Origin: Rhodospirillales bacterium
Lineage (GTDB): Bacteria > Pseudomonadota > Alphaproteobacteria > Reyranellales > Reyranellaceae
Direction of reading: 5' to 3'
DNA: 64,000 nt
Assembly: GCA_009377525.1 (NCBI GenBank)
Contig: WHTW01000010.1
Coordinates: 28,007-92,006 of the forward strand
The translations under genes were made by a program, and so were the position numbers. Shown here piece after piece: positions 50,435 to 59,430 of the stretch. Numbering within the stretch: the stretch's first letter is position 1; every line of letters starts with the position of its first letter. The notes under the pieces are model-generated. The model had not been told where the DNA came from, did not search any database, and saw only the letters and a program-made list of their open reading frames with translations.

Positions 50435-52050
50435 CGTCGCTTCAGGCTGCGCATGTCCAGAATCTCGGCGAGACAGCGCGGGTCTGTGCCCTTCGGGTAG
50501 ATCGTGTGCTTCTGGATCTTCTGCGTGCCTGTCGTCGGGATGTCGGGCACGAAATGGATCCACCCGGGCGCCTTGTAGTAGGCGATCCGCTGCAAACAGA
50601 ACTGGACCAGAGCCTCTGCCTTCTCCTTGCCCGGCAGGGCGTTGCGCAGCACGACGCAGGCCAGCACTTCCTCCTCGCGCAACTCGTCCTTCACCGGCAT
50701 CACCGCCACTTGGTGCACCTCGGGATGCGTCAGCAGCAGCGCCTCGACTTCGGCCGCAGCGATGTTCTCGCCCGAGCGGCGGATGATGTTCTTCTTGCGG
50801 TCGACGAAATGCAGCATGCCGTCGGGCCCGCGCCACACGACGTCGCCGGTATGGAACCAGCCGTCGCGCCAGGCGAGCTCCGTCGCCTCCTCGTCCTTGA
50901 GATAGCCCGAGAAAAAACCGCGCCTCGGCGTCGCCACGGAGTGGCGGATGGTCAGCTCGCCAGGCTGGGCATCGGCGACATCACGCCCGTCGTCGTCGAC
51001 GACGCGGGCCTCCACGCCGTCGATGGCGCGGCCGAAGGCGCGCGTGCCGACATGGCGCGGCTCGATGCAGTCGGCCAGCACGCGCACCATCTCGGTCATT
51101 CCCCAGACCTCGATCAGCGGGAAGCCGAAGCGCTTTTCGGCGGCGCTGTGCAGCTCGGGCTCGACACCGGCGCCGATGGCGAAGCGCACCTGATGGGATC
51201 GCTCGTCATCGCTCGGCGTCTGTCCCAGCAGAAGGGGCACGATGATGCCGAGGTAGTGCACGACGGTGGCCCGCGTCTCGGCGAGCTCGCGCCACCAGCG
51301 CTGCGGGCGGAAACGGTCGGATTGGATCTGGCAGTTGCCGGTGACGATGGCGGCCATCAGCGAGAGGATGCCGGCGTTGGCGTGATAGAGCGGCAGCGGA
51401 TTGTAGATGCGGTCCTGCGCCGGACGCAGCGCGGCCAGACCGCCCAGCGCTGCATAGCGCGCTCCCGCCGCCACCTCGTAACCCTGCGACAGGACGCAGC
51501 CTTTTGGCCGCCCGGTGGTGCCCGAGGTGTATAGAATGGATGCCGGCGTCCCGGATGTCGGCTGTCCCGGTGATGCCGGACGCAGCGGCTTGGGCAATGC
51601 CGACGAAAACTCCTCCAGGGCAACGATGGCCGGCCGATGGGTGCTTTCCGCGAACCCGCCGAGGAGCTGTTCGCGGCGCGCGGCCAGGGCAATCACCAGC
51701 TCGGGCTCGCTGTGCTCCAGGAGATAGGCGATCTCTCCCGCGCGATACTCCGGGTTCACCGGCACGCAGCAGACGCCGAGGCTGTTGAGGGCGAGCTTGT
51801 GCAGCACGTACTCGGGCCGGTTCTCCAGCAGCGTCGCCACTCGATGGCCGAGGCCGTAACCTGCGGCGCGATAGATTGCGGTGAGCGCTTCGACCTGCCG
51901 GGCCGCTTCGCCGTAGGAGATCTCGAAACCCGCTTCCAGATAGCCGCGTCCCTCGCTCGTCGGCACGGCAAGAAAAGGCTTGTCGCCATAAGTCGCGACG
52001 GCGGCGGCAAACGCGGCGCCGACCGTCGTTTCGTCCATGATCTCGGTCAT
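50428..52050 (-). CDS. acyl-CoA synthetase (AMP-dependent ligase)
   Basis: 540 residues. ILYTSGTTGRPKGCVLSQ (A3), EVWGMTEMVRV (A5), GWFHTGDVVWRGPDGMLHFVDRKKNIIRRSGENI (A7-A8) and TQKIQKH (A10 Lys) are all present, so it should be active. It resembles carnitine/crotonobetaine-CoA ligase-type enzymes more than the PaaK type at 735. Substrate unknown; being beside UbiD genes it may activate an aromatic acid. ATG at 52050 is the likely start, with ATG at 52038 as an alternative; no clear ribosome site for either. Confidence 0.88.
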   Translation of the reverse strand: MTEIMDETTVGAAFAAAVATYGDKPFLAVPTSEGRGYLEAGFEISYGEAARQVEALTAIYRAAGYGLGHRVATLLENRPEYVLHKLALNSLGVCCVPVNPEYRAGEIAYLLEHSEPELVIALAARREQLLGGFAESTHRPAIVALEEFSSALPKPLRPASPGQPTSGTPASILYTSGTTGRPKGCVLSQGYEVAAGARYAALGGLAALRPAQDRIYNPLPLYHANAGILSLMAAIVTGNCQIQSDRFRPQRWWRELAETRATVVHYLGIIVPLLLGQTPSDDERSHQVRFAIGAGVEPELHSAAEKRFGFPLIEVWGMTEMVRVLADCIEPRHVGTRAFGRAIDGVEARVVDDDGRDVADAQPGELTIRHSVATPRRGFFSGYLKDEEATELAWRDGWFHTGDVVWRGPDGMLHFVDRKKNIIRRSGENIAAAEVEALLLTHPEVHQVAVMPVKDELREEEVLACVVLRNALPGKEKAEALVQFCLQRIAYYKAPGWIHFVPDIPTTGTQKIQKHTIYPKGTDPRCLAEILDMRSLKRRQ

Positions 52051-52150
52051 GCGCGGGAGACGTCGTTGTCGGGATGGTGGAACAGCGGCACGATGACCAC
52101 CGATCATAGGCCAACACCGCCGTCAGCAGGAAGCCGTCGGTGAACGAGCC

Positions 52151-52205
52151 GGCATGGCTCAGGGGGCGAGCACGACCTGGGTCTCGAATCCCTTCGCCCG
52201 CTCCA
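52151..52205 (+). pseudogene. decayed tRNA-Gly copy / possible attachment-site remnant
   Basis: Aligning with tRNA-Gly(GCC) at 38993 shows the D-arm part (GGCTCAGGGG…GAGCACGACCT), then a loss of ~17 bases covering the anticodon loop, then an exact 22-base match to the tRNA 3' end including CCA. The acceptor 5' strand is missing as well, so no cloverleaf is possible. Downstream TTCTTCAGG is also shared with the tRNA-Gly locus. Confidence 0.8.
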
Positions 52206-52268
52206 TTTCTTCTTCAGGACTTTCCAGCCCTTTCGCGGCGCGACTGCAGCCGCCGGCCTCGCGGGCTC

Positions 52269-53978
52269 TCACATGCGAAAAGTCAGTTTGAGCCTGCATT
52301 GGCCGTCTTTCACGGACGACTCGATGCGGTCGGCATGGATGCCGGACAGGTAGCCAGACAATCCGCTGACGAATGCCTGTTCCTCGACGTAACTCTTCTT
52401 CGGCCGCGCATCAGCGATGTGGGGAAGCTCGCCCCGATATTGAATTGAGATGGTGACGTCGTACTCATCCCATCCGGCGCGAATGGAAACGGAGCCTTCT
52501 GCCAACCCGTCTGCGGCGATCTGGTCGAGCAGATCTCCGACGACGGCCCCGATGCGGGCGGTGTCGGCGGCGGGCAGTTTCCAGGCCCTGCCCTCGGACG
52601 CGAGGAACTGTTCGAGCTGCGAACGGCTGACCTCGCGGTCATGGATCTCGATCTGCACGCCGCCGTAGCGCCAGCGGCCAAGCAGAAAGAGGAGGTTCAG
52701 AAGAAAGGCGATCGATGTCGCCATGGATATGGCGGATTGCGTGATCGAATGAGTCCAACTGGGAAGCTGGCGGAAGAATTCCGGATGGAGCTGAACGCCG
52801 ACAGCGCAGAGCACGCTCAGGCCGATAAGAAACGTGCCGCGCAGGCCCAACGGTCGACTGAGAGCGACCTGTATGCCGCCGACGAACATGAACGCACCAT
52901 TGAAGAACAGCGCGCCGGCCATCACGGGCTTTGGCATGTGGACGATGAGCGACGCGATCTTCGGCATGCAGGCGAGCACGACGAGCCACAGCGCTATCGA
53001 CCACGCGATATGGCGGCTCGTGACCCCGGTAGCTTTCTGGATGCCGATAAGGCTGGGGCTGGCGCTCAGTCCGGGAGCGGACAACAATCCGCCGAGCGCA
53101 CAGCCGATGCCGTCCGCGGTCACACCACCGGAAATCGACTTCATGTCGGGCCGCGTCCATCTGGCGTCGTTGATCTGCTGGCAAGTCGTGAGCGTGCCCA
53201 CTGTTCGTAGACCGGAAGCAACAGCCGCGATGACGAAGGGCAGGATGAGACCGGCGTCGACCGTGATGGCCTGCGGAAAAGTGTGCGGAAGCGCGAAGAT
53301 GGGACTTTCGTGCAATCCGTTGAAGAACGCAGGTTCCAGCTGGCCCGACGATGCCGCGACGAGATAACCGGCGACAATTCCGATAAGCGCGCAGAAGACG
53401 CGAAGCCACCCACGACCCCAGACGCTGAGCGCGACCATCGTCACGAGCGTGACGCCGAACGTGATTTCCACGCCGCCAAATTGGGCGCTGCCGGGGAGGT
53501 CCGGGCTCCAGGCAATGGCCATGCCGATGCGCGCGAGCTCGAGCCCGACCGCCATGAGAATGATGCCGGAGACGACCGCAGGGAAGATCTTGCGAAGCTT
53601 GCCGACGATCCTGGCGAGGCCGCATTCCGCCAGGCCGGCAACAAGGATCATTCCCGCGACCAGGGGCATGCCGCCTTGCGACGCAGCGACGAGACATGCC
53701 GGCAGGTAGATGGCCGACACGACCGGCGGGGCCAGATAGCCCGATCCGATGGGCCCGCGGCCGATTGCCTGCAGGAGCGTGTAGATCGCAATGCCGAGCA
53801 TCGCCATCGACATGAAGCCGACCGCGCGGTCCGCCGGCAGTCGGGCCGCCTCGACGACAAGCGCCACGAGAACGAGATACGGGCAAATGACGGCGACGTT
53901 CTGGAAGCCGAGGCCAATCCAGCTCGCGAGTGGCGGGCGCTCATCGAGACCGAAAACGAGATCCGCAGGCTTTTCCAT
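52269..53978 (-). CDS. NCS2 nucleobase (xanthine/uracil) permease with C-terminal soluble extension
   Basis: 569 residues. It starts MEKPADLVFGLDERPPLASWIGLGFQNV, the NCS2 entry helix; the core has SGLRTVGTLTTCQQIND and GLSASPSLIGIQKATGVTSR in the substrate-binding helices, and about 14 membrane segments in all. From ~440 a soluble domain follows (IEIHDREVSRSQLEQFLAS, ARIGAVVGDLLDQIAADG, WDEYDVTISIQYRG) resembling a GHKL-like ATPase/anti-sigma fold without an evident N-box. Normal permeases end at ~450. ATG at 53978 gives the natural N-terminus. The gap 53979-54171 holds no supported gene. Confidence 0.8.
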   Translation of the reverse strand: MEKPADLVFGLDERPPLASWIGLGFQNVAVICPYLVLVALVVEAARLPADRAVGFMSMAMLGIAIYTLLQAIGRGPIGSGYLAPPVVSAIYLPACLVAASQGGMPLVAGMILVAGLAECGLARIVGKLRKIFPAVVSGIILMAVGLELARIGMAIAWSPDLPGSAQFGGVEITFGVTLVTMVALSVWGRGWLRVFCALIGIVAGYLVAASSGQLEPAFFNGLHESPIFALPHTFPQAITVDAGLILPFVIAAVASGLRTVGTLTTCQQINDARWTRPDMKSISGGVTADGIGCALGGLLSAPGLSASPSLIGIQKATGVTSRHIAWSIALWLVVLACMPKIASLIVHMPKPVMAGALFFNGAFMFVGGIQVALSRPLGLRGTFLIGLSVLCAVGVQLHPEFFRQLPSWTHSITQSAISMATSIAFLLNLLFLLGRWRYGGVQIEIHDREVSRSQLEQFLASEGRAWKLPAADTARIGAVVGDLLDQIAADGLAEGSVSIRAGWDEYDVTISIQYRGELPHIADARPKKSYVEEQAFVSGLSGYLSGIHADRIESSVKDGQCRLKLTFRM

Positions 53979-54171
53979 CGCGACGGCGAGTATAGGGAGC
54001 GCGCCCATGATGACAACAAGCCGACGCGCATAGCCGGGTCGGGCGAGCCCTGCTTGTCGATCGGCGAAGGCAGAACAGGGAAACAGCCGAAGACGAAGAA
54101 GGCCCGGTAGTCGGCGAGCAGCGTGCGGTTGGAGAGCAGGGTTGCGATCACGTCGCGGCCGGGCCAGGATT

Positions 54172-54273
54172 TCAGGACGGCATGCGGCACAGGCACTTGA
54201 AGATTCCCCAATGTCGTTCGCCAGGTTCCGCACGAAAGGCGTAGGTCAGGACATTGACATCTGGAAGGATCAC
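54172..54273 (-). pseudogene. VapC-type PIN toxin, truncated (33 aa left)
   Basis: A GTG overlapping the antitoxin stop (GTGA) opens MILPDVNVLTYAFRAEPGERH, the first strand of a PIN nuclease with its first catalytic Asp. It then ends at TGA after 33 codons; VapC proteins have ~130 residues and three more acidic ligands. The toxin is therefore dead. The four-base overlap proves this was a vapBC operon. Confidence 0.75.
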
Positions 54274-54545
54274 TTGGTCTTCTTCGTCCGCCGAATCGCC
54301 TCCAGGTCATCCATCTCCTGCAGGCCGGCGAAGCCGGTCAGATCGATACCGGGCATCAGGCCACCAGTAGCCTTGCTCACCCGTGGGATGATGCGGGCTC
54401 GCTTCGTTGCTCGTCGATTGGCACTCGTAACCAACTGCAGCCCGTCGGCAATCAAGGAGATCAGCGTGCGTCCTTCGGCGGCGGCCTTGCGCTTTGCCCG
54501 ATTGAGCAGCCCTTGCGGCAGCCGGACGGTAGCTCGTCCTGTCAT
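54270..54545 (-). CDS. VapB-like ribbon-helix-helix antitoxin
   Basis: 91 residues. TGRATVRLPQGLLNRAKRKAAAEGRTLISLIADGL is a ribbon-helix-helix DNA-binding unit (beta strand RATVRLP, two helices). The basic, extended C-terminal part (TKRARIIPRVSKATGG) would wrap the toxin. ATG at 54545 starts directly at the strand; an ATG four codons earlier is possible. Intact, although its toxin is reduced to a stub, so it may persist as a free regulator. Confidence 0.75.
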   Translation of the reverse strand: MTGRATVRLPQGLLNRAKRKAAAEGRTLISLIADGLQLVTSANRRATKRARIIPRVSKATGGLMPGIDLTGFAGLQEMDDLEAIRRTKKTK

Positions 54546-54588
54546 ATGTCTAGGCATGTCCGTGAAGCGTCCATGTGTCAAAGAAGGG

Positions 54589-55203
54589 TCACCGATCGGC
54601 GAGAGCGAGCTTGGCGCCCAGCGCGGCAAAGGCGCCGGCGAAAGCCCGGCGCATCCAGGTCATCACGGCCGGGCGGGAGATCACGTGCCGGCGCACCGCC
54701 GCCGCGAACAGGCCGTAGCCCACGAACACCACGAAGGTCATCAGCATGAACACGGCCGACAGCTCGGACATGCGCAGCACCGGCTCGGCCTCGTCGGCGC
54801 TGACGAACTGCGGCAGGAAGGCGAAGAAGAAGATCGAGAGCTTGGGGTTCAGGATGTTGATCAGGATGGCGCGCACGATCACCTGCATCGACGACTTCTG
54901 GTCGACCTGGTTCTCGACCTTGAGCGCGCCGTGCTCCTTGAGCGTCATCCACGCCATGTAGAGCAGGTAGGCGACGCCGAGATATTTCATCGTCTGGAAG
55001 GCGATGGCGCTGGTGTGCAGCAGCGCGGCGAGGCCCATGATGGCCGCCGCCATGTGCGGCACGATGCCGAGCGTGCAGCCGAAGGCGGCGACGATGCTGG
55101 CGTGCGCGCCGCGCGACAGGCCGGTGGCGATCGTATAGAGCACGCCGATGCCTGGCGAGACGACGATGATCAGGGTGGTGATCAGGAAATCGATGCTCAT
55201 CAT
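54589..55203 (-). CDS. LysE/RhtB-family amino-acid exporter
   Basis: 204 residues, six helices. SIDFLITTLIIVVSPGIGVLYTIATGLSRGAHAS is the family N-terminus (SPGP region, here SPGI), and ILINILNPKLSIFFFAFLPQFV is the conserved loop-helix 4 segment. It exports amino acids or homoserine-lactone-like molecules. ATG at 55203 overlaps the thiolase stop by four bases (ATGA) with GGAGG upstream, so it is translated with the thiolase gene. Confidence 0.9.
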   Translation of the reverse strand: MMSIDFLITTLIIVVSPGIGVLYTIATGLSRGAHASIVAAFGCTLGIVPHMAAAIMGLAALLHTSAIAFQTMKYLGVAYLLYMAWMTLKEHGALKVENQVDQKSSMQVIVRAILINILNPKLSIFFFAFLPQFVSADEAEPVLRMSELSAVFMLMTFVVFVGYGLFAAAVRRHVISRPAVMTWMRRAFAGAFAALGAKLALADR

Positions 55204-56477
55204 GCCGCCTCCAATAGCAACACACTGCCCTGGCCGCCGTCGGCGCAGATGCTGACGATGCCACGGCTTCCCTTGGCCATGGCGGCCAGCTCCTTCACCG
55301 CCTGGCCGATGATGCGCGCGCCGGTGGCGCCGAAGGGATGGCCGAGCGCCGTGCTGCCGCCGTTGGGGTTCATGCGCTCCTTGGGGAACGTGCCGAAATC
55401 GCGCGGCACCTTGGCCTTGTCGCGCAGGAACGCGGGGTCCTGCAGCGCCTTCAGATGGAACGCCACCTGCGCGGCGAAGGCCTCGTGGATCTCCCAGAGA
55501 TGGATATCGCCATAGGTGAGGTCGTGACGCGCCAGCAGGCGCGGGATGGCGAAGGCCGGCGCCATCAGCAGGCCCTCGACGCGGAAATCGACCGAGCCGA
55601 TCTCCCAGTCGACCAGCTTCACGCGTGGTGTGCCCGGCGGAAGCCGCTCGAGCCCCTTCGACGAGGCGACCCAGATCGCCGCCGCGCCGTCGGTGAGCGG
55701 CGAGGAGTTGCCGGCGGTCAGGCTGCCCTTGCCGCTGGTGCGGTCGAACGACGGCGGCAGGCGCGCCAGCTTCTCCAGCGACGTGTCCTTGCGCGGGATG
55801 GTGTCGCGTTTGACGTCGCCCAGCGGGATCACGAGGTCGTCGAAGAAGCCCTTGTCCCAGCCGGCCATCGCATGCTGGTGGCTCCGCAGGGCGATTTCGT
55901 CCTGCTCCTGGCGGCCGATCTGCCATTCCTTGGCGGTGATCTCGGTGTGCTCGCCTATGCTGAGGCCGGTCGTGCGGTTGGCGATCGCCGGGATGTAGAG
56001 CGTGATGTCCTTGAGATGGACGTGCGTGACATGGTTGAGCTTCTGGCCCAGCGAGCGCGCCTGCTGGAACTTGCGCAGCCAGTCGGACAGGCGCTGGCCC
56101 AGCCCGATCTGCACGCGGCTCAGGCTGTCGACGCCGCCCACCAGGGCGAGGTTGTTGGTATCGCCGTCGATCATGCCGGCCGCCTCGATCGCGCCCATCA
56201 TGCTGGTCGAGCAGGCCATGACGGTCGAGAAGGCGGGGACGGTGGCGTCGATGCCGGCATCCATCAACACCTCGCGGCCGATGTTGCTGAAGGTGAGCGA
56301 GGGCACCACGACGCCCCACACCGCGAAGTCGGGCCTGCCGCCCTTCAGCAGGTCGACCATGTGGCGCGCCACCGGCACCGAGAGCTCGATGGCGTCGTAG
56401 GCGGCGAGCGGGCCGTCGACCTTGGCGAAGGGCGTGCGCACGCCCGCGGCCAGCCAGATATCCGGTGGACGAGGCAT
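55200..56477 (-). CDS. acetyl-CoA acetyltransferase (thiolase)
   Basis: 425 residues. Cys89 in VMACSTSMMGA is the acyl-enzyme residue; IHEAFAAQ, NPNGGSTALGHPFGATGAR and CADGGQG complete the catalytic set (His and second Cys). It cleaves 3-ketoacyl-CoA or condenses acetyl-CoA; at 425 residues it is like the FadI/FadA-type degradative enzymes. ATG at 56477. No hydratase/dehydrogenase partner gene is adjacent. It is followed by the LysE-type gene with coupled translation. Confidence 0.93.
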   Translation of the reverse strand: MPRPPDIWLAAGVRTPFAKVDGPLAAYDAIELSVPVARHMVDLLKGGRPDFAVWGVVVPSLTFSNIGREVLMDAGIDATVPAFSTVMACSTSMMGAIEAAGMIDGDTNNLALVGGVDSLSRVQIGLGQRLSDWLRKFQQARSLGQKLNHVTHVHLKDITLYIPAIANRTTGLSIGEHTEITAKEWQIGRQEQDEIALRSHQHAMAGWDKGFFDDLVIPLGDVKRDTIPRKDTSLEKLARLPPSFDRTSGKGSLTAGNSSPLTDGAAAIWVASSKGLERLPPGTPRVKLVDWEIGSVDFRVEGLLMAPAFAIPRLLARHDLTYGDIHLWEIHEAFAAQVAFHLKALQDPAFLRDKAKVPRDFGTFPKERMNPNGGSTALGHPFGATGARIIGQAVKELAAMAKGSRGIVSICADGGQGSVLLLEAA

Positions 56478-56486
56478 TTACGCTTC

Positions 56487-57410
56487 CTACACAGCCAAGC
56501 AGCAGCGCTTGGCCTTCTTGCCGCTGCCGCAAGGGCATGGGTCGTTGCGCCCGACGTGCCGCCACGGATTGACCGCAGGTTGCGGCGAGGAGTCCTCGTC
56601 GATGTGAGGGCGGTCCAAGCTGCTCTCCTCGCTTTCATCGTCGTCGTCGGCAAAGAACCGCAAGGCCTCGAGGGCATCGTCCAGGTACCCCAGCTTGGAA
56701 GCGGCGAACCGCGACGCATCCGAAGGCTCGCGCTCCGCGTGGTCGAGGCAGGCGTAGAACGCGTCGCGTTCGAACATGAACTCGTCAATGATGCCCCTTG
56801 CCCGCGCTTGTTCCACGAGCGGCACGAAATGACGCAGGCCCAGCAAGGCGATCGCGTCAACCCACGCATGCCAGACGAACTCGCCCTCGACCGCCAGCTC
56901 ACCGGACGCGAACTTCTCCAGGAACGCCACCATGCGAGCGCGATCGATGCGTCCTTCCCACGCAAGGAAAGTCGCGGCGCGAAGGAGGGAATCGCGGACG
57001 AGTGCGTCGAGCTTCTGGTCGCCGATTGAATCGAACAACGCATCGGCGTTGCCGTCGAAGGTGCCGATGAGGATACGCGGCAGCGTCTCAGTGGTGGCGT
57101 CGCCCAGCAGGTAACCCAGATCGTCGGGACGGTTGCGCAGGAATCGCAATAAGGGTGCGAACGCCTGTGTGTCGCGCACGGCGCCGATGATGTGTAGCAC
57201 CCGGAACAACCCCTCCGAGATCTCGTCATCATCCTCTTTGCTGTCTGCGGCATACCGCAGAACACTGAGAAGATGAGGTCGGGCTTCCTCGTAGCGCTGG
57301 ACGCAGGTCGTGATGGCCTCTTCGGGCAGGTCGCGCAGGAAGGCAATATCGAGGACGTAGCGCTCGATCGAATTCTCGAATTCCGGATCTGCAGGCAGGG
57401 GAGTCACCAC
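56487..57410 (-). CDS. DUF1186 protein with C-terminal SEC-C zinc motif
   Basis: 307 residues. Helical repeats fill residues 1-250 (DUF1186-like; ITTCVQRYEEARPHLLSVLR, TETLPRILIGTFDGNADALFDSI). An acidic linker rich in Asp/Glu/Ser follows, then NDPCPCGSGKKAKRCC, the zinc-binding SEC-C motif shared with SecA. Function unknown; the motif suggests binding to ribosome-linked or SecB-like partners. It stands between the dioxygenase and the thiolase, ten bases before the latter. Confidence 0.85.
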   Translation of the reverse strand: MVTPLPADPEFENSIERYVLDIAFLRDLPEEAITTCVQRYEEARPHLLSVLRYAADSKEDDDEISEGLFRVLHIIGAVRDTQAFAPLLRFLRNRPDDLGYLLGDATTETLPRILIGTFDGNADALFDSIGDQKLDALVRDSLLRAATFLAWEGRIDRARMVAFLEKFASGELAVEGEFVWHAWVDAIALLGLRHFVPLVEQARARGIIDEFMFERDAFYACLDHAEREPSDASRFAASKLGYLDDALEALRFFADDDDESEESSLDRPHIDEDSSPQPAVNPWRHVGRNDPCPCGSGKKAKRCCLAV

Positions 57411-57421
57411 TGCAGCCTCCC

Positions 57422-58306
57422 CTACGCCGCCTGTTCGACGGTCGAGGCGACGTCGCGTGTGGTGACACGGCGCAGGTCGCGCACCTCGGTTGTGTCGAAC
57501 GGCCGCGCGCGATGCATGGTGCAGCGATTGTCCCAGATCACCAGGTCGCCCTGCTTCCAGGTGTGGCTATGGACAAACTGCCGCTGAGTCGCATGCTCGA
57601 TCAAGTCCATCAGCAGCAGCCGGCCGTCGGCGATCGGCATGCCGATGATGTGCGAGGCGTGGCTCGCGACATAGAGGGTCTTGCGGCCCGAGCCGGGATG
57701 GCGGCGCACCACGCGCTGCGGCACCGGCGGCAGGCTTTTGAGCTCTTCCTCGGTGTACTTGGTGACGGCAAGCTGGCCGCGCGAATGCCAGATCGAATGC
57801 TCGGCGATCAGCGGCTCGATCTGGTCCTTCGTCGTCTGCGGCAGGGCGTCATAGGCCGCGCGCAGGTCGGCGAACTCGGTGTCGCCGCCCTCGTCGGGCA
57901 CGGCATGGGCATAGAGCATGCTGAGCGCCCCCGGCACGGCGCGGAACGAGGCGTCGGTGTGCCAGAGGCGATTGGCCAGCCAGTCGAGCCGGCGCTTGCT
58001 GTCGGGTGCCAGGACGTTGGAATCGCCGTCGAGGTTGGAGATGTCGGCGATCTCGTTGGAGGGCAGCCGATGTTTTATGCCGGTGTGCCGCGCCCGCTGC
58101 GCCGACGAATGGATCGGCCCGAAATGGCGGGCGAAGTCGATCTGCTGGTCGTCGGTCAGTTTCTGGTCGTGAAAGACCACGATCGCATACCGGTTGATCG
58201 CCGCCTCGATCGCGTCGCGGTCGGCGGGCTTCAGCGGCTGGGCCAGGTCGAGACCGGAAATCTCGGCCACGAAGTCGGGCGTCACCGGCTTCACGGTGAT
58301 GCTCAT
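57422..58306 (-). CDS. TauD/TfdA-family 2-oxoglutarate dioxygenase
   Basis: 294 residues. The iron triad is His116-x-Asp118 (LWHTDASF) and His265 (TMHRARPFD); an Arg at ~278 (DLRRVTTR) would hold 2-oxoglutarate. YAIVVFHDQKLTDDQQIDFARHFG is the family N-terminal segment. Relatives hydroxylate taurine, 2,4-D or alkyl sulfates and so release sulfite, phenol or aldehyde. Substrate unknown. It is divergent from the 2-hydroxyacid dehydrogenase across 57 bp. Confidence 0.9.
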   Translation of the reverse strand: MSITVKPVTPDFVAEISGLDLAQPLKPADRDAIEAAINRYAIVVFHDQKLTDDQQIDFARHFGPIHSSAQRARHTGIKHRLPSNEIADISNLDGDSNVLAPDSKRRLDWLANRLWHTDASFRAVPGALSMLYAHAVPDEGGDTEFADLRAAYDALPQTTKDQIEPLIAEHSIWHSRGQLAVTKYTEEELKSLPPVPQRVVRRHPGSGRKTLYVASHASHIIGMPIADGRLLLMDLIEHATQRQFVHSHTWKQGDLVIWDNRCTMHRARPFDTTEVRDLRRVTTRDVASTVEQAA

Positions 58307-58363
58307 GACCGTCTCCTGCGGCTATAGTGGTTCTGACCAACCCATATTCCCCCAGGAAACGCC

Positions 58364-59362
58364 ATGCCGCAAACCTGCAAGCTCGCCCTGCTCGACGATT
58401 ATCAGAAGGTCGCGCTGAAGATGGCCGACTGGGACCGCCTCAGGAAACGCGGCGTGGAGATCACGGTGTTTCACGAGCCGTTCTCCTCGGTCGAGGACGC
58501 CGCCCAGAAGCTCGCGCCCTTCGACATGCTGGGTCTGCTGCGCGAGCGGACGGCCTTTCCGCGGGCCCTGATCGAGAAGCTGCCCAACCTCAAGTTCATG
58601 GTCCTGACCGGCGCGCGGGCCTCGAGCCTGGACGACAAGGCCGCGACCGACCGTGGCATCCCCATCAGCAACACGCCGGGCGGCGGCTCCAATGCGTCGA
58701 CCGCCGAGCTCAGTTGGGCGCTGCTGATGATGTGCGCCCGCGACCTCGCCAAGGGCGAGCGCCTGATGCGCTCGGGCGGCTGGCATGACGGCATCCAGCA
58801 GATGGTCGTCCTCGAAGGCAAGCGGCTGGGCGTCATCGGGCTCGGCCGCCTGGGGAGCCGCGTCGCGGGCTACGCCAAGGCCTTCGGCATGGATGTCGTG
58901 GCCTGGAGCCAGAACCTCACCGAGGAGACGGCGGCCAAGGGCGCCGCCAAGCTCGTTACCAAGGACGAACTCTTGAAGACGTCTGACTTCGTCAGCATCC
59001 ATCTCGTGCTGTCCGACCGGACCCGCGGTCTTTTGGGCGCGGCCGACCTCGCCAAGATGAAGAAGACGGCCGTCCTGGTGAACACCTCGCGCGGGCCGAT
59101 CGTCGACGAGGCCGCCCTGATCGCCGCGTTGAAGAACGGCACCATCGCCCATGCCGGTCTCGACGTGTACGACGAGGAGCCGGTGCCCAAGGACTATCCG
59201 CTGACCAAGCTCGAGAATGTCACCTTGATCCCGCACCTGGGCTATGTCGTCGAGGACAGCTACCGGCATTTCTACGCCGGCACGATCGAGGACATCGAGG
59301 CCTGGCTGGACGGCAAGCCGATCAATGTCATCAATCCGGAGGCGCTGAAGAAGGCGGCGTGA
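58364..59362 (+). CDS. D-2-hydroxyacid dehydrogenase family protein
   Basis: 332 residues. NAD domain with LGVIGLGRLGSRVAGYAKAFG (GxGxxG), LVNTSRGPIVDEAALIAAL carrying the catalytic Arg/Glu region, and a terminal LIPHLGYVVEDSYRHFY with the catalytic His. The N-terminal domain includes LKFMVLTGARASSLD. It reduces a 2-oxo acid or oxidises a D-2-hydroxy acid such as glycerate. The ATG at 58364 is the natural start. The next gene begins after a 124-bp leader with its own promoter. Confidence 0.9.
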   Translation: MPQTCKLALLDDYQKVALKMADWDRLRKRGVEITVFHEPFSSVEDAAQKLAPFDMLGLLRERTAFPRALIEKLPNLKFMVLTGARASSLDDKAATDRGIPISNTPGGGSNASTAELSWALLMMCARDLAKGERLMRSGGWHDGIQQMVVLEGKRLGVIGLGRLGSRVAGYAKAFGMDVVAWSQNLTEETAAKGAAKLVTKDELLKTSDFVSIHLVLSDRTRGLLGAADLAKMKKTAVLVNTSRGPIVDEAALIAALKNGTIAHAGLDVYDEEPVPKDYPLTKLENVTLIPHLGYVVEDSYRHFYAGTIEDIEAWLDGKPINVINPEALKKAA

Positions 59363-59385
59363 CACCGTCATGACGGGAAAATAAA

Positions 59386-59412
59386 TGTCGATTCCCGCCA
59401 GCTCCGAACGTC
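59386..59412 (+). promoter_or_regulatory. ECF42-type promoter for the DGPF/sigma factor operon
   Basis: TGTCGA at 59386-59391 and CGTC at 59409-59412 are separated by 17 bases. This matches the reported target pattern of ECF42 sigma factors (-35 TGTCGA, -10 CG[A/T]C) and lies ahead of the DGPF gene, the usual ECF42 target. Autoregulation of the operon is therefore likely. Confidence 0.65.
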
Positions 59413-59430
59413 GATGAGGTGACGGGCAAG

